Positions 1 through 6,295 of a stretch of 64,000 bases of DNA are shown in pieces. The stretch covers positions 1-64,000 of the forward strand of contig NZ_CP129014.1 in assembly GCF_020524035.2 (NCBI RefSeq), given 5' to 3'. The stretch comes from Bacillus carboniphilus (lineage in GTDB: Bacteria; Bacillota; Bacilli; Bacillales; JAIVKR01). How positions within the stretch are numbered: position 1 is the stretch's first letter; each line of letters begins with the position of its first letter. The position numbers were made by a program, and so were the translations under genes. A model generated the notes under the pieces. It had not been told where the DNA came from, did no database searches, and was given only the letters and a program-made list of their open reading frames with translations.

Positions 1-26
1 AAAAAAGGAACAAATTCAAAAAAAGT

Positions 27-56
27 TTGCAAATAGTAGACTTTCTCGCATATAAT
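27..56 (+). promoter_or_regulatory. Promoter of the XRE repressor gene
   Basis: A TTGCAA box (27-32), an 18-base spacer and a perfect TATAAT (51-56) lie 35 bases upstream of the repressor start codon. The spacing and boxes fit a housekeeping sigma-A promoter. Confidence 0.55.
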
Positions 57-90
57 AGCCTTAAGCAGAACATGAACGGGGGATATTGCT

Positions 91-438
91 ATGAGCAATG
101 AAAGGGATTTTAGCAAAGAGCGCCTAAAAGCACTTAGGGAGAAGAATAAATACAGCTCTACACAGCTAGCTGATAAGGTTGGTGTACACAAAAGTTCTAT
201 AAGTGCCTTTGAGGTTGGGAAACGGAAACCATCCCTTCATGTGCTTACGAAGTTAGCAGTAGCCTTAAATACAACTACGGACTATCTCACGATGATGAGG
301 GATGATCCTAACCCATATATACCGAATGAAGAACTTGACTCAGTTCTTAAAGAGAAGAAGATTACCTATAAAGGTAAAGAACTAACTCCAGAACAAGCGC
401 AGAAAATCGCTGAAATGATTGACGTGCTAATAAAGTAA
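91..438 (+). CDS. XRE-family transcriptional repressor
   Basis: This 115-residue protein has an N-terminal Cro/C1-type helix-turn-helix at about residues 10-65 (LKALREKN, then a recognition helix in VGVHKSSISAFEVG). A charged C-terminal segment (KELTPEQAQKIAEMIDVLI) resembles the dimerization tails of SinR-like and phage repressors. A GGGGG ribosome site precedes the ATG. It converges on a minus-strand arbitrium-like gene set and shares a terminator with it. By position it is probably the lysogeny or element repressor; the target operators are not known. The DNA-binding class is clear, the physiological role is inferred. Confidence 0.85.
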   Translation: MSNERDFSKERLKALREKNKYSSTQLADKVGVHKSSISAFEVGKRKPSLHVLTKLAVALNTTTDYLTMMRDDPNPYIPNEELDSVLKEKKITYKGKELTPEQAQKIAEMIDVLIK

Positions 439-443
439 AGTCA

Positions 444-474
444 AGAGCAAGTTTTTACGCTTGCTCTTTTTCTA
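444..474. terminator. Bidirectional terminator between convergent genes
   Basis: The arms AGAGCAAG (444-451) and CTTGCTCT (460-467) form an 8-bp hairpin followed by a T run on the plus strand. The last codons of the minus-strand 58-codon gene lie inside it. Confidence 0.75.
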
Positions 475-631
475 TGCCTTCATTTAATGCGTCTAGCACT
501 TTTGTAACATCATAACCTTTAGACTCCATATCCTCCAGAAGATCATCCAGTTTAATATCTTGACCCCCAATATGCTTATCTATTTTCATAGCATGACTTG
601 AATATTTGATTAACTCGCTAACTTCTCCCAT
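455..631 (-). CDS. Small protein in the aimX position, 58 aa
   Basis: The gene starts at an ATG preceded by an excellent GAGGTGG ribosome site and encodes an acidic 58-residue protein (MGEVSELIKYS...GIEKEQA) with no recognisable domain. It is the third gene on the minus strand after the AimR-like receptor and the signal peptide gene, and it has its own promoter (680-709). In SPbeta-group phages the corresponding place is occupied by aimX, the short gene whose transcription AimR controls. I see no sequence proof of homology to aimX, so the assignment rests on order, orientation and size only. Confidence 0.6.
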   Translation of the reverse strand: MGEVSELIKYSSHAMKIDKHIGGQDIKLDDLLEDMESKGYDVTKVLDALNEGIEKEQA

Positions 632-659
632 GTGACCACCTCGTTATATTAATAATTGG

Positions 660-709
660 AATTAATTTCTTTAATTAATATTATCGCAAAGCGCTGGCGG
701 TTTTGTTAA
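660..709 (-). promoter_or_regulatory. Promoter and AT-rich palindrome before the 58-aa gene
   Basis: On the minus strand TTAACA (709-704), an 18-base spacer and GATAAT (685-680) form a good promoter. Just downstream is the dyad AATTAA (660-665) / TTAATT (671-676). A dyad next to this promoter is where a receptor such as AimR could act, but binding is conjecture. Confidence 0.5.
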
Positions 710-722
710 CCCCCTATAAACG

Positions 723-764
723 ACCAATGGGTAGCACCCTCATGTGAGAGTACTACCCATTGGT
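723..764 (-). terminator. 12-bp stem hairpin after the signal peptide gene
   Basis: ACCAATGGGTAG (723-734) pairs perfectly with CTACCCATTGGT (753-764). It follows the pro-peptide stop codon by 10 bases on the minus strand. There is no strong T tail, so it may be a weak terminator or a processing/regulatory structure that separates the receptor-peptide unit from the next gene. Confidence 0.5.
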
Positions 765-773
765 TATTTATGT

Positions 774-905
774 TTATCCAGCATCCGGTTCTGAACTAAA
801 AAGATGAATTCCGTTTTCGATTTTTGGTTTTTCCTTAAGATCCTGCGCATTAACTGATATTAATAACAACGTAAATATACTTAATGTAACTATAATTTTT
901 TTCAT
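774..905 (-). CDS. AimP-like secreted signal pro-peptide, 43 aa
   Basis: The 43 residues comprise a lysine start (MKKII), a hydrophobic export segment at 4-20 ending in VNA, a charged linker, and the C-terminus LFSSEPDAG. The ATG overlaps the stop codon of the receptor gene as ATGA, so the two are translationally coupled. Length and layout match AimP pro-peptides, which are exported, cleaved and re-imported as C-terminal hexapeptides. The last six residues, SEPDAG, are the predicted signal. They lack the usual GA ending of AimP and instead resemble the S-x-P-D...G pattern of NprX (SKPDIVG). The mature form is inferred. Confidence 0.75.
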   Translation of the reverse strand: MKKIIVTLSIFTLLLISVNAQDLKEKPKIENGIHLFSSEPDAG

Positions 906-2161
906 CTTGCTACAGCACCCCTTTTTCCTAAAGTGTTTATTGCTAATTCAGGGAATTTTTTTTGAAAGTAATCATGTCTTCCTTCAAAAAGACTAATCGA
1001 ATTATTAAACTTACCTATCTTAGTGGCGTAATCCTTTTCTAAAAGTCCTTCTAAGTATTTTGAAAAAGGTATTTCTCGATCAGGACAATTAATTGTATCT
1101 AAGGTTTTCTTAGATAACTCCAAGTTACCTTGTTGATAATACAGAAAAGCTTTACCGATTTCAGTAATATGTTCAATTTTATCGAAGTCTTTTTTGTGAA
1201 AAACCCTACACATAGAAAGATGTTCTTGAACCATTTTATAATCGTGTTGTCTATCTAATTTCTTATATGTCCCTGAAGCTAATTCTATATATTTCTTAAA
1301 GGTATTATAACACTCGAAAAAGTAGGATGAACCATAGGTGAATATTATAGAAGATCTAATTCGTTGACCAATAGTTAAATCATCAATTAATGGCAGAGCC
1401 ATACTTCTTAACTCTTTTAAATTATTAAGTTTTAATTCTACCTTCAAAAGTAAGTCCTTTACTCGTACTACATAGATATCTTGCATAAACACGCAATTTA
1501 TATAGCTTGTTTTTTCCATAAGTTTATTCAAGGATATTTTGAATTCTGGATAATTCAGTATACTTCTTTCTCTCGCAGAAATGTTATATGTCATTAATAA
1601 TTCAACATATTCAAAAAGAAACTTAACTTCTTTGTTGGAATAATTAGCTTTCGCCTCAACAGCTTCTCTTTTAATATCTTTGAAATCTCTGCTGTCATTT
1701 TTCGTTTGAAGAAGCAACTTATAAAAGTGGCTATATTGTTTGATTTTGTGTTTGCTGTTCCAAGTAACGCTTAATCCTAATTCGGTCAAAATTTCTAATT
1801 CCTCAAACATTTCCTGTTCAAAAGAGACTACCATTAGTATTTTTAAATTTCTGGGGGTTGCTGTCTGTGATGTATGTTCGCAAAGATACTTAGTGATATT
1901 AATAAGGTCTCTATCATCTTTCCGTTGCGAAAGGAGCCTGGTTAACGATAGTATGTATTCATACTTAGGTTGTTGAGTTGTTGTTCCATCTATCCAATCT
2001 GTGATTCTTTTAATCGTAGGTGATGAAACACCAATCAATTTAGCTCTGTGTCTTTTCGGTTGTCCAATACTCTTGTTTCCTTTAAATCTTTTAAAGTTTT
2101 CACATCGAACCCCCAATACAACCGTTATAATGCTTATCATTGACATTATAATAACATACAT
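902..2161 (-). CDS. AimR-like TPR peptide receptor (arbitrium family)
   Basis: The protein is a helical-repeat regulator of about 400 residues. It carries a degenerate helix-turn-helix near its start (LIGVSSPTIKRITDW) and a C-terminal YLEGLLE...FNNSISLF segment that parallels the capping TPR repeat of SPbeta AimR. In known AimR proteins the helix-turn-helix binds the aimX promoter and the TPR superhelix binds the peptide. It is followed with ATGA overlap by a peptide precursor. The first 40 or so residues of this frame look unnatural. A better start (GTG at 2103, after GGGGG) opens a frame beginning VKTLKDLKETRVLD that ends at 2035 and would join this one by a one-base shift. The gene may be frameshifted. 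Confidence 0.7.
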   Translation of the reverse strand: MYVIIMSMISIITVVLGVRCENFKRFKGNKSIGQPKRHRAKLIGVSSPTIKRITDWIDGTTTQQPKYEYILSLTRLLSQRKDDRDLINITKYLCEHTSQTATPRNLKILMVVSFEQEMFEELEILTELGLSVTWNSKHKIKQYSHFYKLLLQTKNDSRDFKDIKREAVEAKANYSNKEVKFLFEYVELLMTYNISARERSILNYPEFKISLNKLMEKTSYINCVFMQDIYVVRVKDLLLKVELKLNNLKELRSMALPLIDDLTIGQRIRSSIIFTYGSSYFFECYNTFKKYIELASGTYKKLDRQHDYKMVQEHLSMCRVFHKKDFDKIEHITEIGKAFLYYQQGNLELSKKTLDTINCPDREIPFSKYLEGLLEKDYATKIGKFNNSISLFEGRHDYFQKKFPELAINTLGKRGAVAR

Positions 2162-2235
2162 TTTTAAAAAATATAACTAATTTATTGATAAATATTGTAC
2201 AATTATTCTATAACGATGTTAAGGAGTTACAAATA

Positions 2236-2487
2236 ATGATTGAATTTACATTAGAAAAAACACTAAACGAATTAGAAATTACTGTTTATCGTTTATCTAA
2301 AGTCTCCAAGATCAATCCACATACTATTCATCGTATCGCTAAAAACGAAGCGCAGATGCTAGACGTTCAAAAAATAGATATTCTTATTGATTCATTAAAT
2401 GAAATCGCTATAGATAAAGGTTTTAACCGCATATATGGAATTGAAGATGTTCTGATTCACAAATCGAACGTTCGTGATAATGACTAA
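2236..2487 (+). CDS. Small XRE-type DNA-binding protein, 83 aa
   Basis: The ATG at 2236 follows AAGGAG, making it a better start than upstream codons. The protein carries a Cro-type helix-turn-helix (VYRLSKVSKINPHTIHRIAK at about residues 17-36) and little else. It is transcribed divergently from the AimR-like receptor, sharing a 75-base intergenic region, so one may control the other. This arrangement of a small Cro-like gene opposite a sensor gene is common in phage and plasmid switches; the role here is inferred. Confidence 0.75.
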   Translation: MIEFTLEKTLNELEITVYRLSKVSKINPHTIHRIAKNEAQMLDVQKIDILIDSLNEIAIDKGFNRIYGIEDVLIHKSNVRDND

Positions 2488-2800
2488 TTTTACACGAACA
2501 CTAGTTCTTATTCAACATAATATTATTTCAAAAAATGGGTCAAGGGAATACTGACCCGTCCAAAAGAATCTGAAAAATAAAAATAGAGAGAATGACCTGA
2601 AAAATAATTTCATACAAATTTGTTATAAAAGGACGGTATAACGTTTGTAACTAATTGAGTTAAATTCGTTGACCTAGACATACTGATAATTTTACCATAG
2701 TTACAATTTGTAAGTCTATAATAATTTTCAGAATATTTGTCGAAGGGTGTCAAATGGATTAAATTACATGAGTTTTGTTAATTAAAAAGGAGAGATTTTG
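2488..2800. other. Intergenic region with a short hairpin
   Basis: The stretch is AT-rich. The only structure seen is GGGTCA (2537-2542) facing TGACCC (2552-2557), without a T tail. No coding potential was recognised before the small gene at 2801. Confidence 0.4.
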
Positions 2801-2959
2801 TTGATTGAATTGGTTGTATTTTTAGTTGTTTTTCTCATATATTTTTTATTAAGTTCATTTATGAATTTAATACTAAATACAAATAATAAAAAAAACTGGT
2901 ACCTTTCTTTTGTAATTAGTCTAATTCTTACTCTTTTCTCACTCCCTTTTTTATTGTGA
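2801..2959 (+). CDS. Small two-helix membrane protein, 52 aa
   Basis: A TTG start lies eight bases after AAGGAGAG. The product has a hydrophobic helix at residues 2-25, a short polar loop with NTNNKKNW and a second helix to the C-terminus. It was not recognised as a family member. It sits beside bacteriocin-like genes, where such proteins often give immunity, but there is no direct evidence. Confidence 0.5.
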   Translation: MIELVVFLVVFLIYFLLSSFMNLILNTNNKKNWYLSFVISLILTLFSLPFLL

Positions 2960-3016
2960 AATTCGGAAATGTGACTGAAATTTCAGGAATCAGACTCTTG
3001 AGAAGACTAATAGGTG

Positions 3017-3046
3017 CTGACAAAATGTCAGTATCTTATTTTTTTG
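3017..3046 (+). terminator. Weak terminator after the small membrane gene
   Basis: CTGACA (3017-3022) pairs with TGTCAG (3026-3031), and a run of seven T follows shortly after. The stem is short. Confidence 0.4.
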
Positions 3047-3049
3047 CAT

Positions 3050-3070
3050 AGAAAAACGCCCCGAAGGGCG
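3050..3070 (-). terminator. Terminator of the bacteriocin-like gene
   Basis: On the minus strand the hairpin CGCCCTTCGGGGCG (3070-3057) is followed by TTTTTC, a typical intrinsic terminator 15 bases after the stop codon of the upstream gene. Confidence 0.75.
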
Positions 3071-3084
3071 CTTATTAATCTATA

Positions 3085-3759
3085 TTAGTGAGCTGTATAT
3101 GAGAACGATTTACTACCTTTATACCCTGTGTAATTACTATTCTTATAGAAATACATGTAATATTTGAATTTAAGACCATTACTTGTATTAGAATATATTT
3201 TGATTCTAAAATAAACGTTCATAGAATCTATCATAGTTGAACCTACAAGAGCTGTTCCAAAAGCCCACATAGCTGTTGTTGCCTTACCTGCCTTTGGGTT
3301 TCTTGAAACCAATATTGCTACAATTGTTCCAGCTGTAGCAGCAAATCCATTTAAGCTTCCAGTTTGGTTAACTTCCAACTTCCATGCAGACGTATCTGCT
3401 CCGTCAATAGGAACAACCGCTTGAGTTGAAATTCCACCAGGACGTGAAGATACACCAGGTAAAAGGTTTTGTGTATGAAAAGAAGGTTTACCCTCTTCCA
3501 TAACTTCTCCATTTACTACCATTTCTCCAGTGGCGGTGTTATAACTCACAACTTCTTCGTTTATAGTAACAGTACGAATCCCGTCCATTTCATTTACTTC
3601 AACAGTATATGTTTCCCCATCATACTCAACAATATGTAAATTTTCACCTTCTACTTTAGTTGAATTTTGTGAATTAACAGTAGTATTGGCATTTGCAGGT
3701 GTTATCGTGAAAGCAAGCGTTGTTACAGAAATTAATAGTGCAATAAACAATTTTTTCAT
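3085..3759 (-). CDS. Secreted bacteriocin-like protein, 224 aa
   Basis: A clear signal peptide (MKKLFIALLISVTTLAFTITPANA) is followed by an acidic, beta-rich pro-region (residues 30-95). The basic C-terminal part contains a hydrophobic stretch (LNGFAATAGTIVAILVSR) and an aromatic tail rich in Y, F and S. The layout of signal, acidic propeptide and amphipathic end is that of large secreted bacteriocins of Bacillaceae such as geobacillin-26-type proteins; I cannot confirm that family without a search. A small membrane protein gene (3915-4154) is divergently transcribed next to it and could be its immunity partner. Confidence 0.6.
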   Translation of the reverse strand: MKKLFIALLISVTTLAFTITPANANTTVNSQNSTKVEGENLHIVEYDGETYTVEVNEMDGIRTVTINEEVVSYNTATGEMVVNGEVMEEGKPSFHTQNLLPGVSSRPGGISTQAVVPIDGADTSAWKLEVNQTGSLNGFAATAGTIVAILVSRNPKAGKATTAMWAFGTALVGSTMIDSMNVYFRIKIYSNTSNGLKFKYYMYFYKNSNYTGYKGSKSFSYTAH

Positions 3760-3914
3760 ATTAATCCTCCAATATTTTAATGTTTTTTACAACAGTTACC
3801 TACTATACTAGTATTTTTATTTTATATCAATATTTAAATAAAAATTTAATATTTCAAAAAAGTGTGATATTATATAAAATTGAAGAATAATTAGTGATCG
3901 TGAGGTTATTAAAC

Positions 3915-4154
3915 GTGAAAATAACTAAAAACAGAATATTAAAAATAACAAAATATTCAAGTTTCCTATTTCTCATATTATCCTTAATTTATTCAATGAA
4001 TTTAATTTATATATTCGCAATATTGGGCGGTATACATTTTTGGATATTATCAACAGAAGGAAAAGGTTGGAGGTTTAATTCGTTAAAAATAGTTTCTATT
4101 TACTTCTTTTTCTGTCCTATCTATGTTTTAGTTAGATACTTATTAGATTTTTAA
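3915..4154 (+). CDS. Small membrane protein, possible immunity protein
   Basis: The GTG at 3915 follows GTGAGG and is preferred over the upstream GTG codons. The 79-residue product has a basic N-terminus (VKITKNRILKITK) and three hydrophobic segments: SFLFLILSLIYSM, YIFAILGGIHFWIL, and IVSIYFFFCPIYVLVRYLL. It lies divergent to a secreted bacteriocin-like gene, the usual place for an immunity gene. Family unknown. Confidence 0.6.
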   Translation: MKITKNRILKITKYSSFLFLILSLIYSMNLIYIFAILGGIHFWILSTEGKGWRFNSLKIVSIYFFFCPIYVLVRYLLDF

Positions 4155-4555
4155 TTTTTGAGGAGTGAAAAACGCCCAGAAGGGCGCGAGAGATGGATGT
4201 TCAATGTTCGGGATTGCGTTTGTTATATGATTCGTTAGTCATCTATGTCTTATGGGTGTATCTTCACCACTTTATCACACCAACACAATAAAGTTGAGTT
4301 AATCAAATTTATTTTACTTTTTCTACATATTTCGACAACATCCGAATAAACTTTTGTAATATAATCTCACGAGGGTTCTTTGGAATCCTCTCCTTTAAGA
4401 TAGTTCGAAAAATTGTTAGGGTCGGGAGGCGGAAAACTCTCGGCCCACAAAAAACGCCCCAAACGTTAGTTAAATCTTTTTGTTGTGCATTTAATCCAAA
4501 TTAGATAACATAGTGAAAGACTTCAAACCATATTAAATACAGAAGGAATGTTTAA
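4155..4555 (+). other. Non-coding stretch with a possible structured RNA
   Basis: A TATAAT (4360-4365) without a clear -35 box precedes two hairpins. The first is GAGGGTTC (4371-4378) with GAATCCTC (4383-4390). The second is GGGTCGGGAG (4419-4428) with CTCTCGGCCC (4437-4446). A further hairpin, CGCCCAGAAGGGCG, lies at about 4174-4187 and would act as a terminator only on the minus strand. No open frame of note was seen. The hairpins may be a leader of the gene at 4556 or a small RNA. Confidence 0.35.
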
Positions 4556-4765
4556 ATGGAAAATAAAAAGGATTTTTTAGCGTATTCTTTAATTATTATT
4601 CCCTTATTGGTATCACTATATTATTCATTTATTCCTGAAGCGCTGATCTTCCCAGGATATGAATTAGCTATTGACGGGTATGTTATTGCGAGAACTGCGA
4701 CTATTATTTTTTCTTTATATTTGCTTTCTAAAATAGGATTTCTTTTAATAAATAAAAAAAGTTAG
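4556..4765 (+). CDS. Small membrane protein, 69 aa
   Basis: An AGAAGGA site precedes the ATG. There are two hydrophobic helices (LAYSLIIIPLLVSLYYSF and IARTATIIFSLYLLSKIGFLL) separated by a short loop, and a basic end (NKKS). It converges with a secreted-protein gene across a shared terminator. It is a possible immunity or accessory membrane protein and was not recognised. Confidence 0.55.
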   Translation: MENKKDFLAYSLIIIPLLVSLYYSFIPEALIFPGYELAIDGYVIARTATIIFSLYLLSKIGFLLINKKS

Positions 4766-4790
4766 CTCATTATAAAAGCTAACCTTTTTT
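4761..4790. terminator. Bidirectional terminator
   Basis: GTTAGCT (4761-4767) and AGCTAAC (4777-4783) form the stem, with T runs available on both strands, between two convergent genes. Confidence 0.75.
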
Positions 4791-4793
4791 TAT

Positions 4794-5312
4794 TTATTTA
4801 TAATTTCTTAAAGCATATTCACCATGTAGAGGTTTTTTAAATGTGTACTTTTTCTTAGAATATTGTCTACCCGTCATCTTGTCATAAGTAATTCTATATC
4901 CCGTCTCGGTCTTATATCTTACTCTATAACCCATGTAAACTCTTTTATTTGGGCCGACATTCAATGTATACCCTTTGGAGCTACTTACAGAACCTCCTAA
5001 TGAGAGATTCAAAAATCTCCATGCTCCACTTAATTGCGTGCTAAATGATACAGACTTATTAGCAGTTAAAGATCCGCCTTTACTTGATGTTTTTAGATTA
5101 TCTGAAACCCGTTTATATGATGACCAACTGTAAGTTGTTTTAACATTAGACTTTTTATAGCCAATTTGATGACCTATCATATTTGTCGTTGCGCCATTAT
5201 TCGGTTTATCTACAATTAACTTTTCGGCACTTGCGTTACTTGGAGAAACTAGTATTCCAAAAGCAATCGCAATTGTTAAAATAGGGAAGAATATCCTCGT
5301 AATATTTTTCAC
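4794..5312 (-). CDS. Secreted protein of unknown function, about 172 aa
   Basis: GAGGTG lies eight bases before the GTG at 5312, which is favoured over the GTG at 5321. The product has a signal peptide (VKNITRIFFPILTIAIAFGILVSP) followed by a basic, Ser/Tyr/Lys-rich, beta-predicted domain of about 140 residues (TTYSWSSYKRVSDNL, GGSVSSSKGYTLNVGPNK, RVRYKTETGYRITYDK). The composition is like small secreted antimicrobial or pore-forming proteins of Bacillus, but no family was recognised. Confidence 0.6.
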   Translation of the reverse strand: MKNITRIFFPILTIAIAFGILVSPSNASAEKLIVDKPNNGATTNMIGHQIGYKKSNVKTTYSWSSYKRVSDNLKTSSKGGSLTANKSVSFSTQLSGAWRFLNLSLGGSVSSSKGYTLNVGPNKRVYMGYRVRYKTETGYRITYDKMTGRQYSKKKYTFKKPLHGEYALRNYK

Positions 5313-5382
5313 TGTTATCACACCTCTTCTTAGCAGTATATGTAACTATATTTCTAAAAAAATGTTAATATTTGCGCGCGCT

Positions 5383-5414
5383 TTACCATTGTGTGACATT
5401 AGACGTATAATGTC
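5383..5414 (+). promoter_or_regulatory. Promoter and palindrome of the replication leader
   Basis: TTACCA (5383-5388), 17 bases and TATAAT (5406-5411) form a promoter whose -10 box lies inside the dyad GACATTA (5395-5401) / TAATGTC (5408-5414). A repressor binding this dyad would block transcription. Transcription would start about 400 bases before the replication gene. Confidence 0.55.
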
Positions 5415-5483
5415 AATATTTTTTATTAAAAGTAAAAAACATATAATAACCCAATTGTGTAATCTTTTTAACATTTTCGAAAA

Positions 5484-5511
5484 TAAAAAAACGCCTGCGA
5501 TCAGCAAGCGC
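5484..5511 (-). terminator. Minus-strand terminator inside the rep leader
   Basis: Read on the minus strand, GCGCTTGC, a TGATC loop and GCAGGCGT pair over eight positions (two or three G-U) and are followed by a T run. No gene ends here on the minus strand, so it probably ends an antisense RNA made from within the rep leader. Confidence 0.5.
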
Positions 5512-5620
5512 TTTAAAATTTATTTGAAAATTATGTTTGTTAGAGTTATGATTGATTTTAAGAAATATAAACAAAGAGATATGAAAACCGATATATAAAT
5601 AAAAGTTTACATAAAAAAAT

Positions 5621-5817
5621 AGAAGGCCTAATCCGCCCCGACCAAAGTTTGGATTACGCCCATTCATATGATATATAAATCTTAACCCAAAACGTGCGAT
5701 TCTGCAAGAGGAAACATTTGTACCTTTTTGCCGATTCTTTGCATAGTTCTTTTCGTATAGATTTATAGAATGGATATGAGCGGACAGGCCTTCTAATAAA
5801 AATTAGGAGGTCTTTTT
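5621..5817 (+). promoter_or_regulatory. Attenuator with competing antiterminator before rep
   Basis: AGGCCTTCT (5786-5794) can pair in two ways. It can pair with AGAAGGCCT (5621-5629), extended by CCGC (5633-5636) with GCGG (5780-5783). Or it can take part in an 11-bp hairpin GGCCTTCTAAT / ATTAGGAGGTC (5787-5812) that is followed by TTTTT and ends just before the ATG. A separate hairpin (TAATCC 5630-5635 with GGATTA 5650-5655) lies where an antisense RNA could bind. This is the architecture of antisense-controlled attenuation known from pIP501, pAMbeta1 and pT181 plasmids. The GGAGG ribosome site lies in the terminator stem. Confidence 0.7.
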
Positions 5818-5818
5818 G

Positions 5819-6295
5819 ATGTTTAAAGGTTTTGAAAGTCCAAATTACACGCAAATTCCAAATGAATATTTAGAGTACACGTTTTCTCATGAGTGCGATC
5901 TAACAAAGGTTGAAATGCAAATCATGAACTACATAATGAGATCCACTTTTGGATGGCAAAAAAGCGAATACTCCTTTGTATGCTCTGTATCAGATATACA
6001 AGTTTTACTAAACATACAAAAGCGTCAGGTCATCACCAACGCAATGAGTAGATTAACAGAAGAGAAAAAATTTCTAGAGAAGAAATTAGTTGGTGATCTA
6101 CCCCAAGAATCAAGAACAAGAATTGAAGCGCAGCTGAAAAAGAAATTAAAAGCGAATCAATTTTTGTATCGTTTAAACATCATTGATAATCACATGCCAT
6201 GGGATGTTTCAATTGATCCAACATCAAAAATAACGGACATGAATGAGCGTAAAGAATCCTTTAATGACAAGGGGAAAAGAGCAAAAAGCAACTAG
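5819..6295 (+). CDS. Plasmid replication protein, N-terminal part
   Basis: The ATG at 5819 follows GGAGG by eight bases. The first 110 residues match the winged-helix N-terminal domain of phage replisome organizers and related plasmid Rep proteins (YTQIPNEYLE...MNYIMRSTFGWQKSEYSF). A lysine-rich helix follows. The frame stops at 6295, while an overlapping frame (+1) continues with iterons and a helical C-terminal domain to 6917. Removing one A from the AAAAA run at 6283-6287 would fuse the two into a protein of about 365 residues (NDKGKRAKATRYQTV at the joint), the normal size of such a Rep. I treat this as the N-terminal half of a frameshifted or mis-sequenced rep gene. Confidence 0.7.
   Translation: MFKGFESPNYTQIPNEYLEYTFSHECDLTKVEMQIMNYIMRSTFGWQKSEYSFVCSVSDIQVLLNIQKRQVITNAMSRLTEEKKFLEKKLVGDLPQESRTRIEAQLKKKLKANQFLYRLNIIDNHMPWDVSIDPTSKITDMNERKESFNDKGKRAKSN

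Noticed and set aside
902-2161. Rap-Phr or PlcR-type regulator
   Set aside because: The helix pattern around YLCEHTSQTATPRN and the C-terminal capping repeat fit AimR better than Rap. The pro-peptide overlap and the third short gene also favour the arbitrium layout. The NprX-like peptide end keeps the NprR branch as an alternative.
5362-5854. Several overlapping frames of 66-84 codons on both strands in the rep leader
   Set aside because: They lack ribosome sites, have biased composition and are explained by the leader RNA structures.
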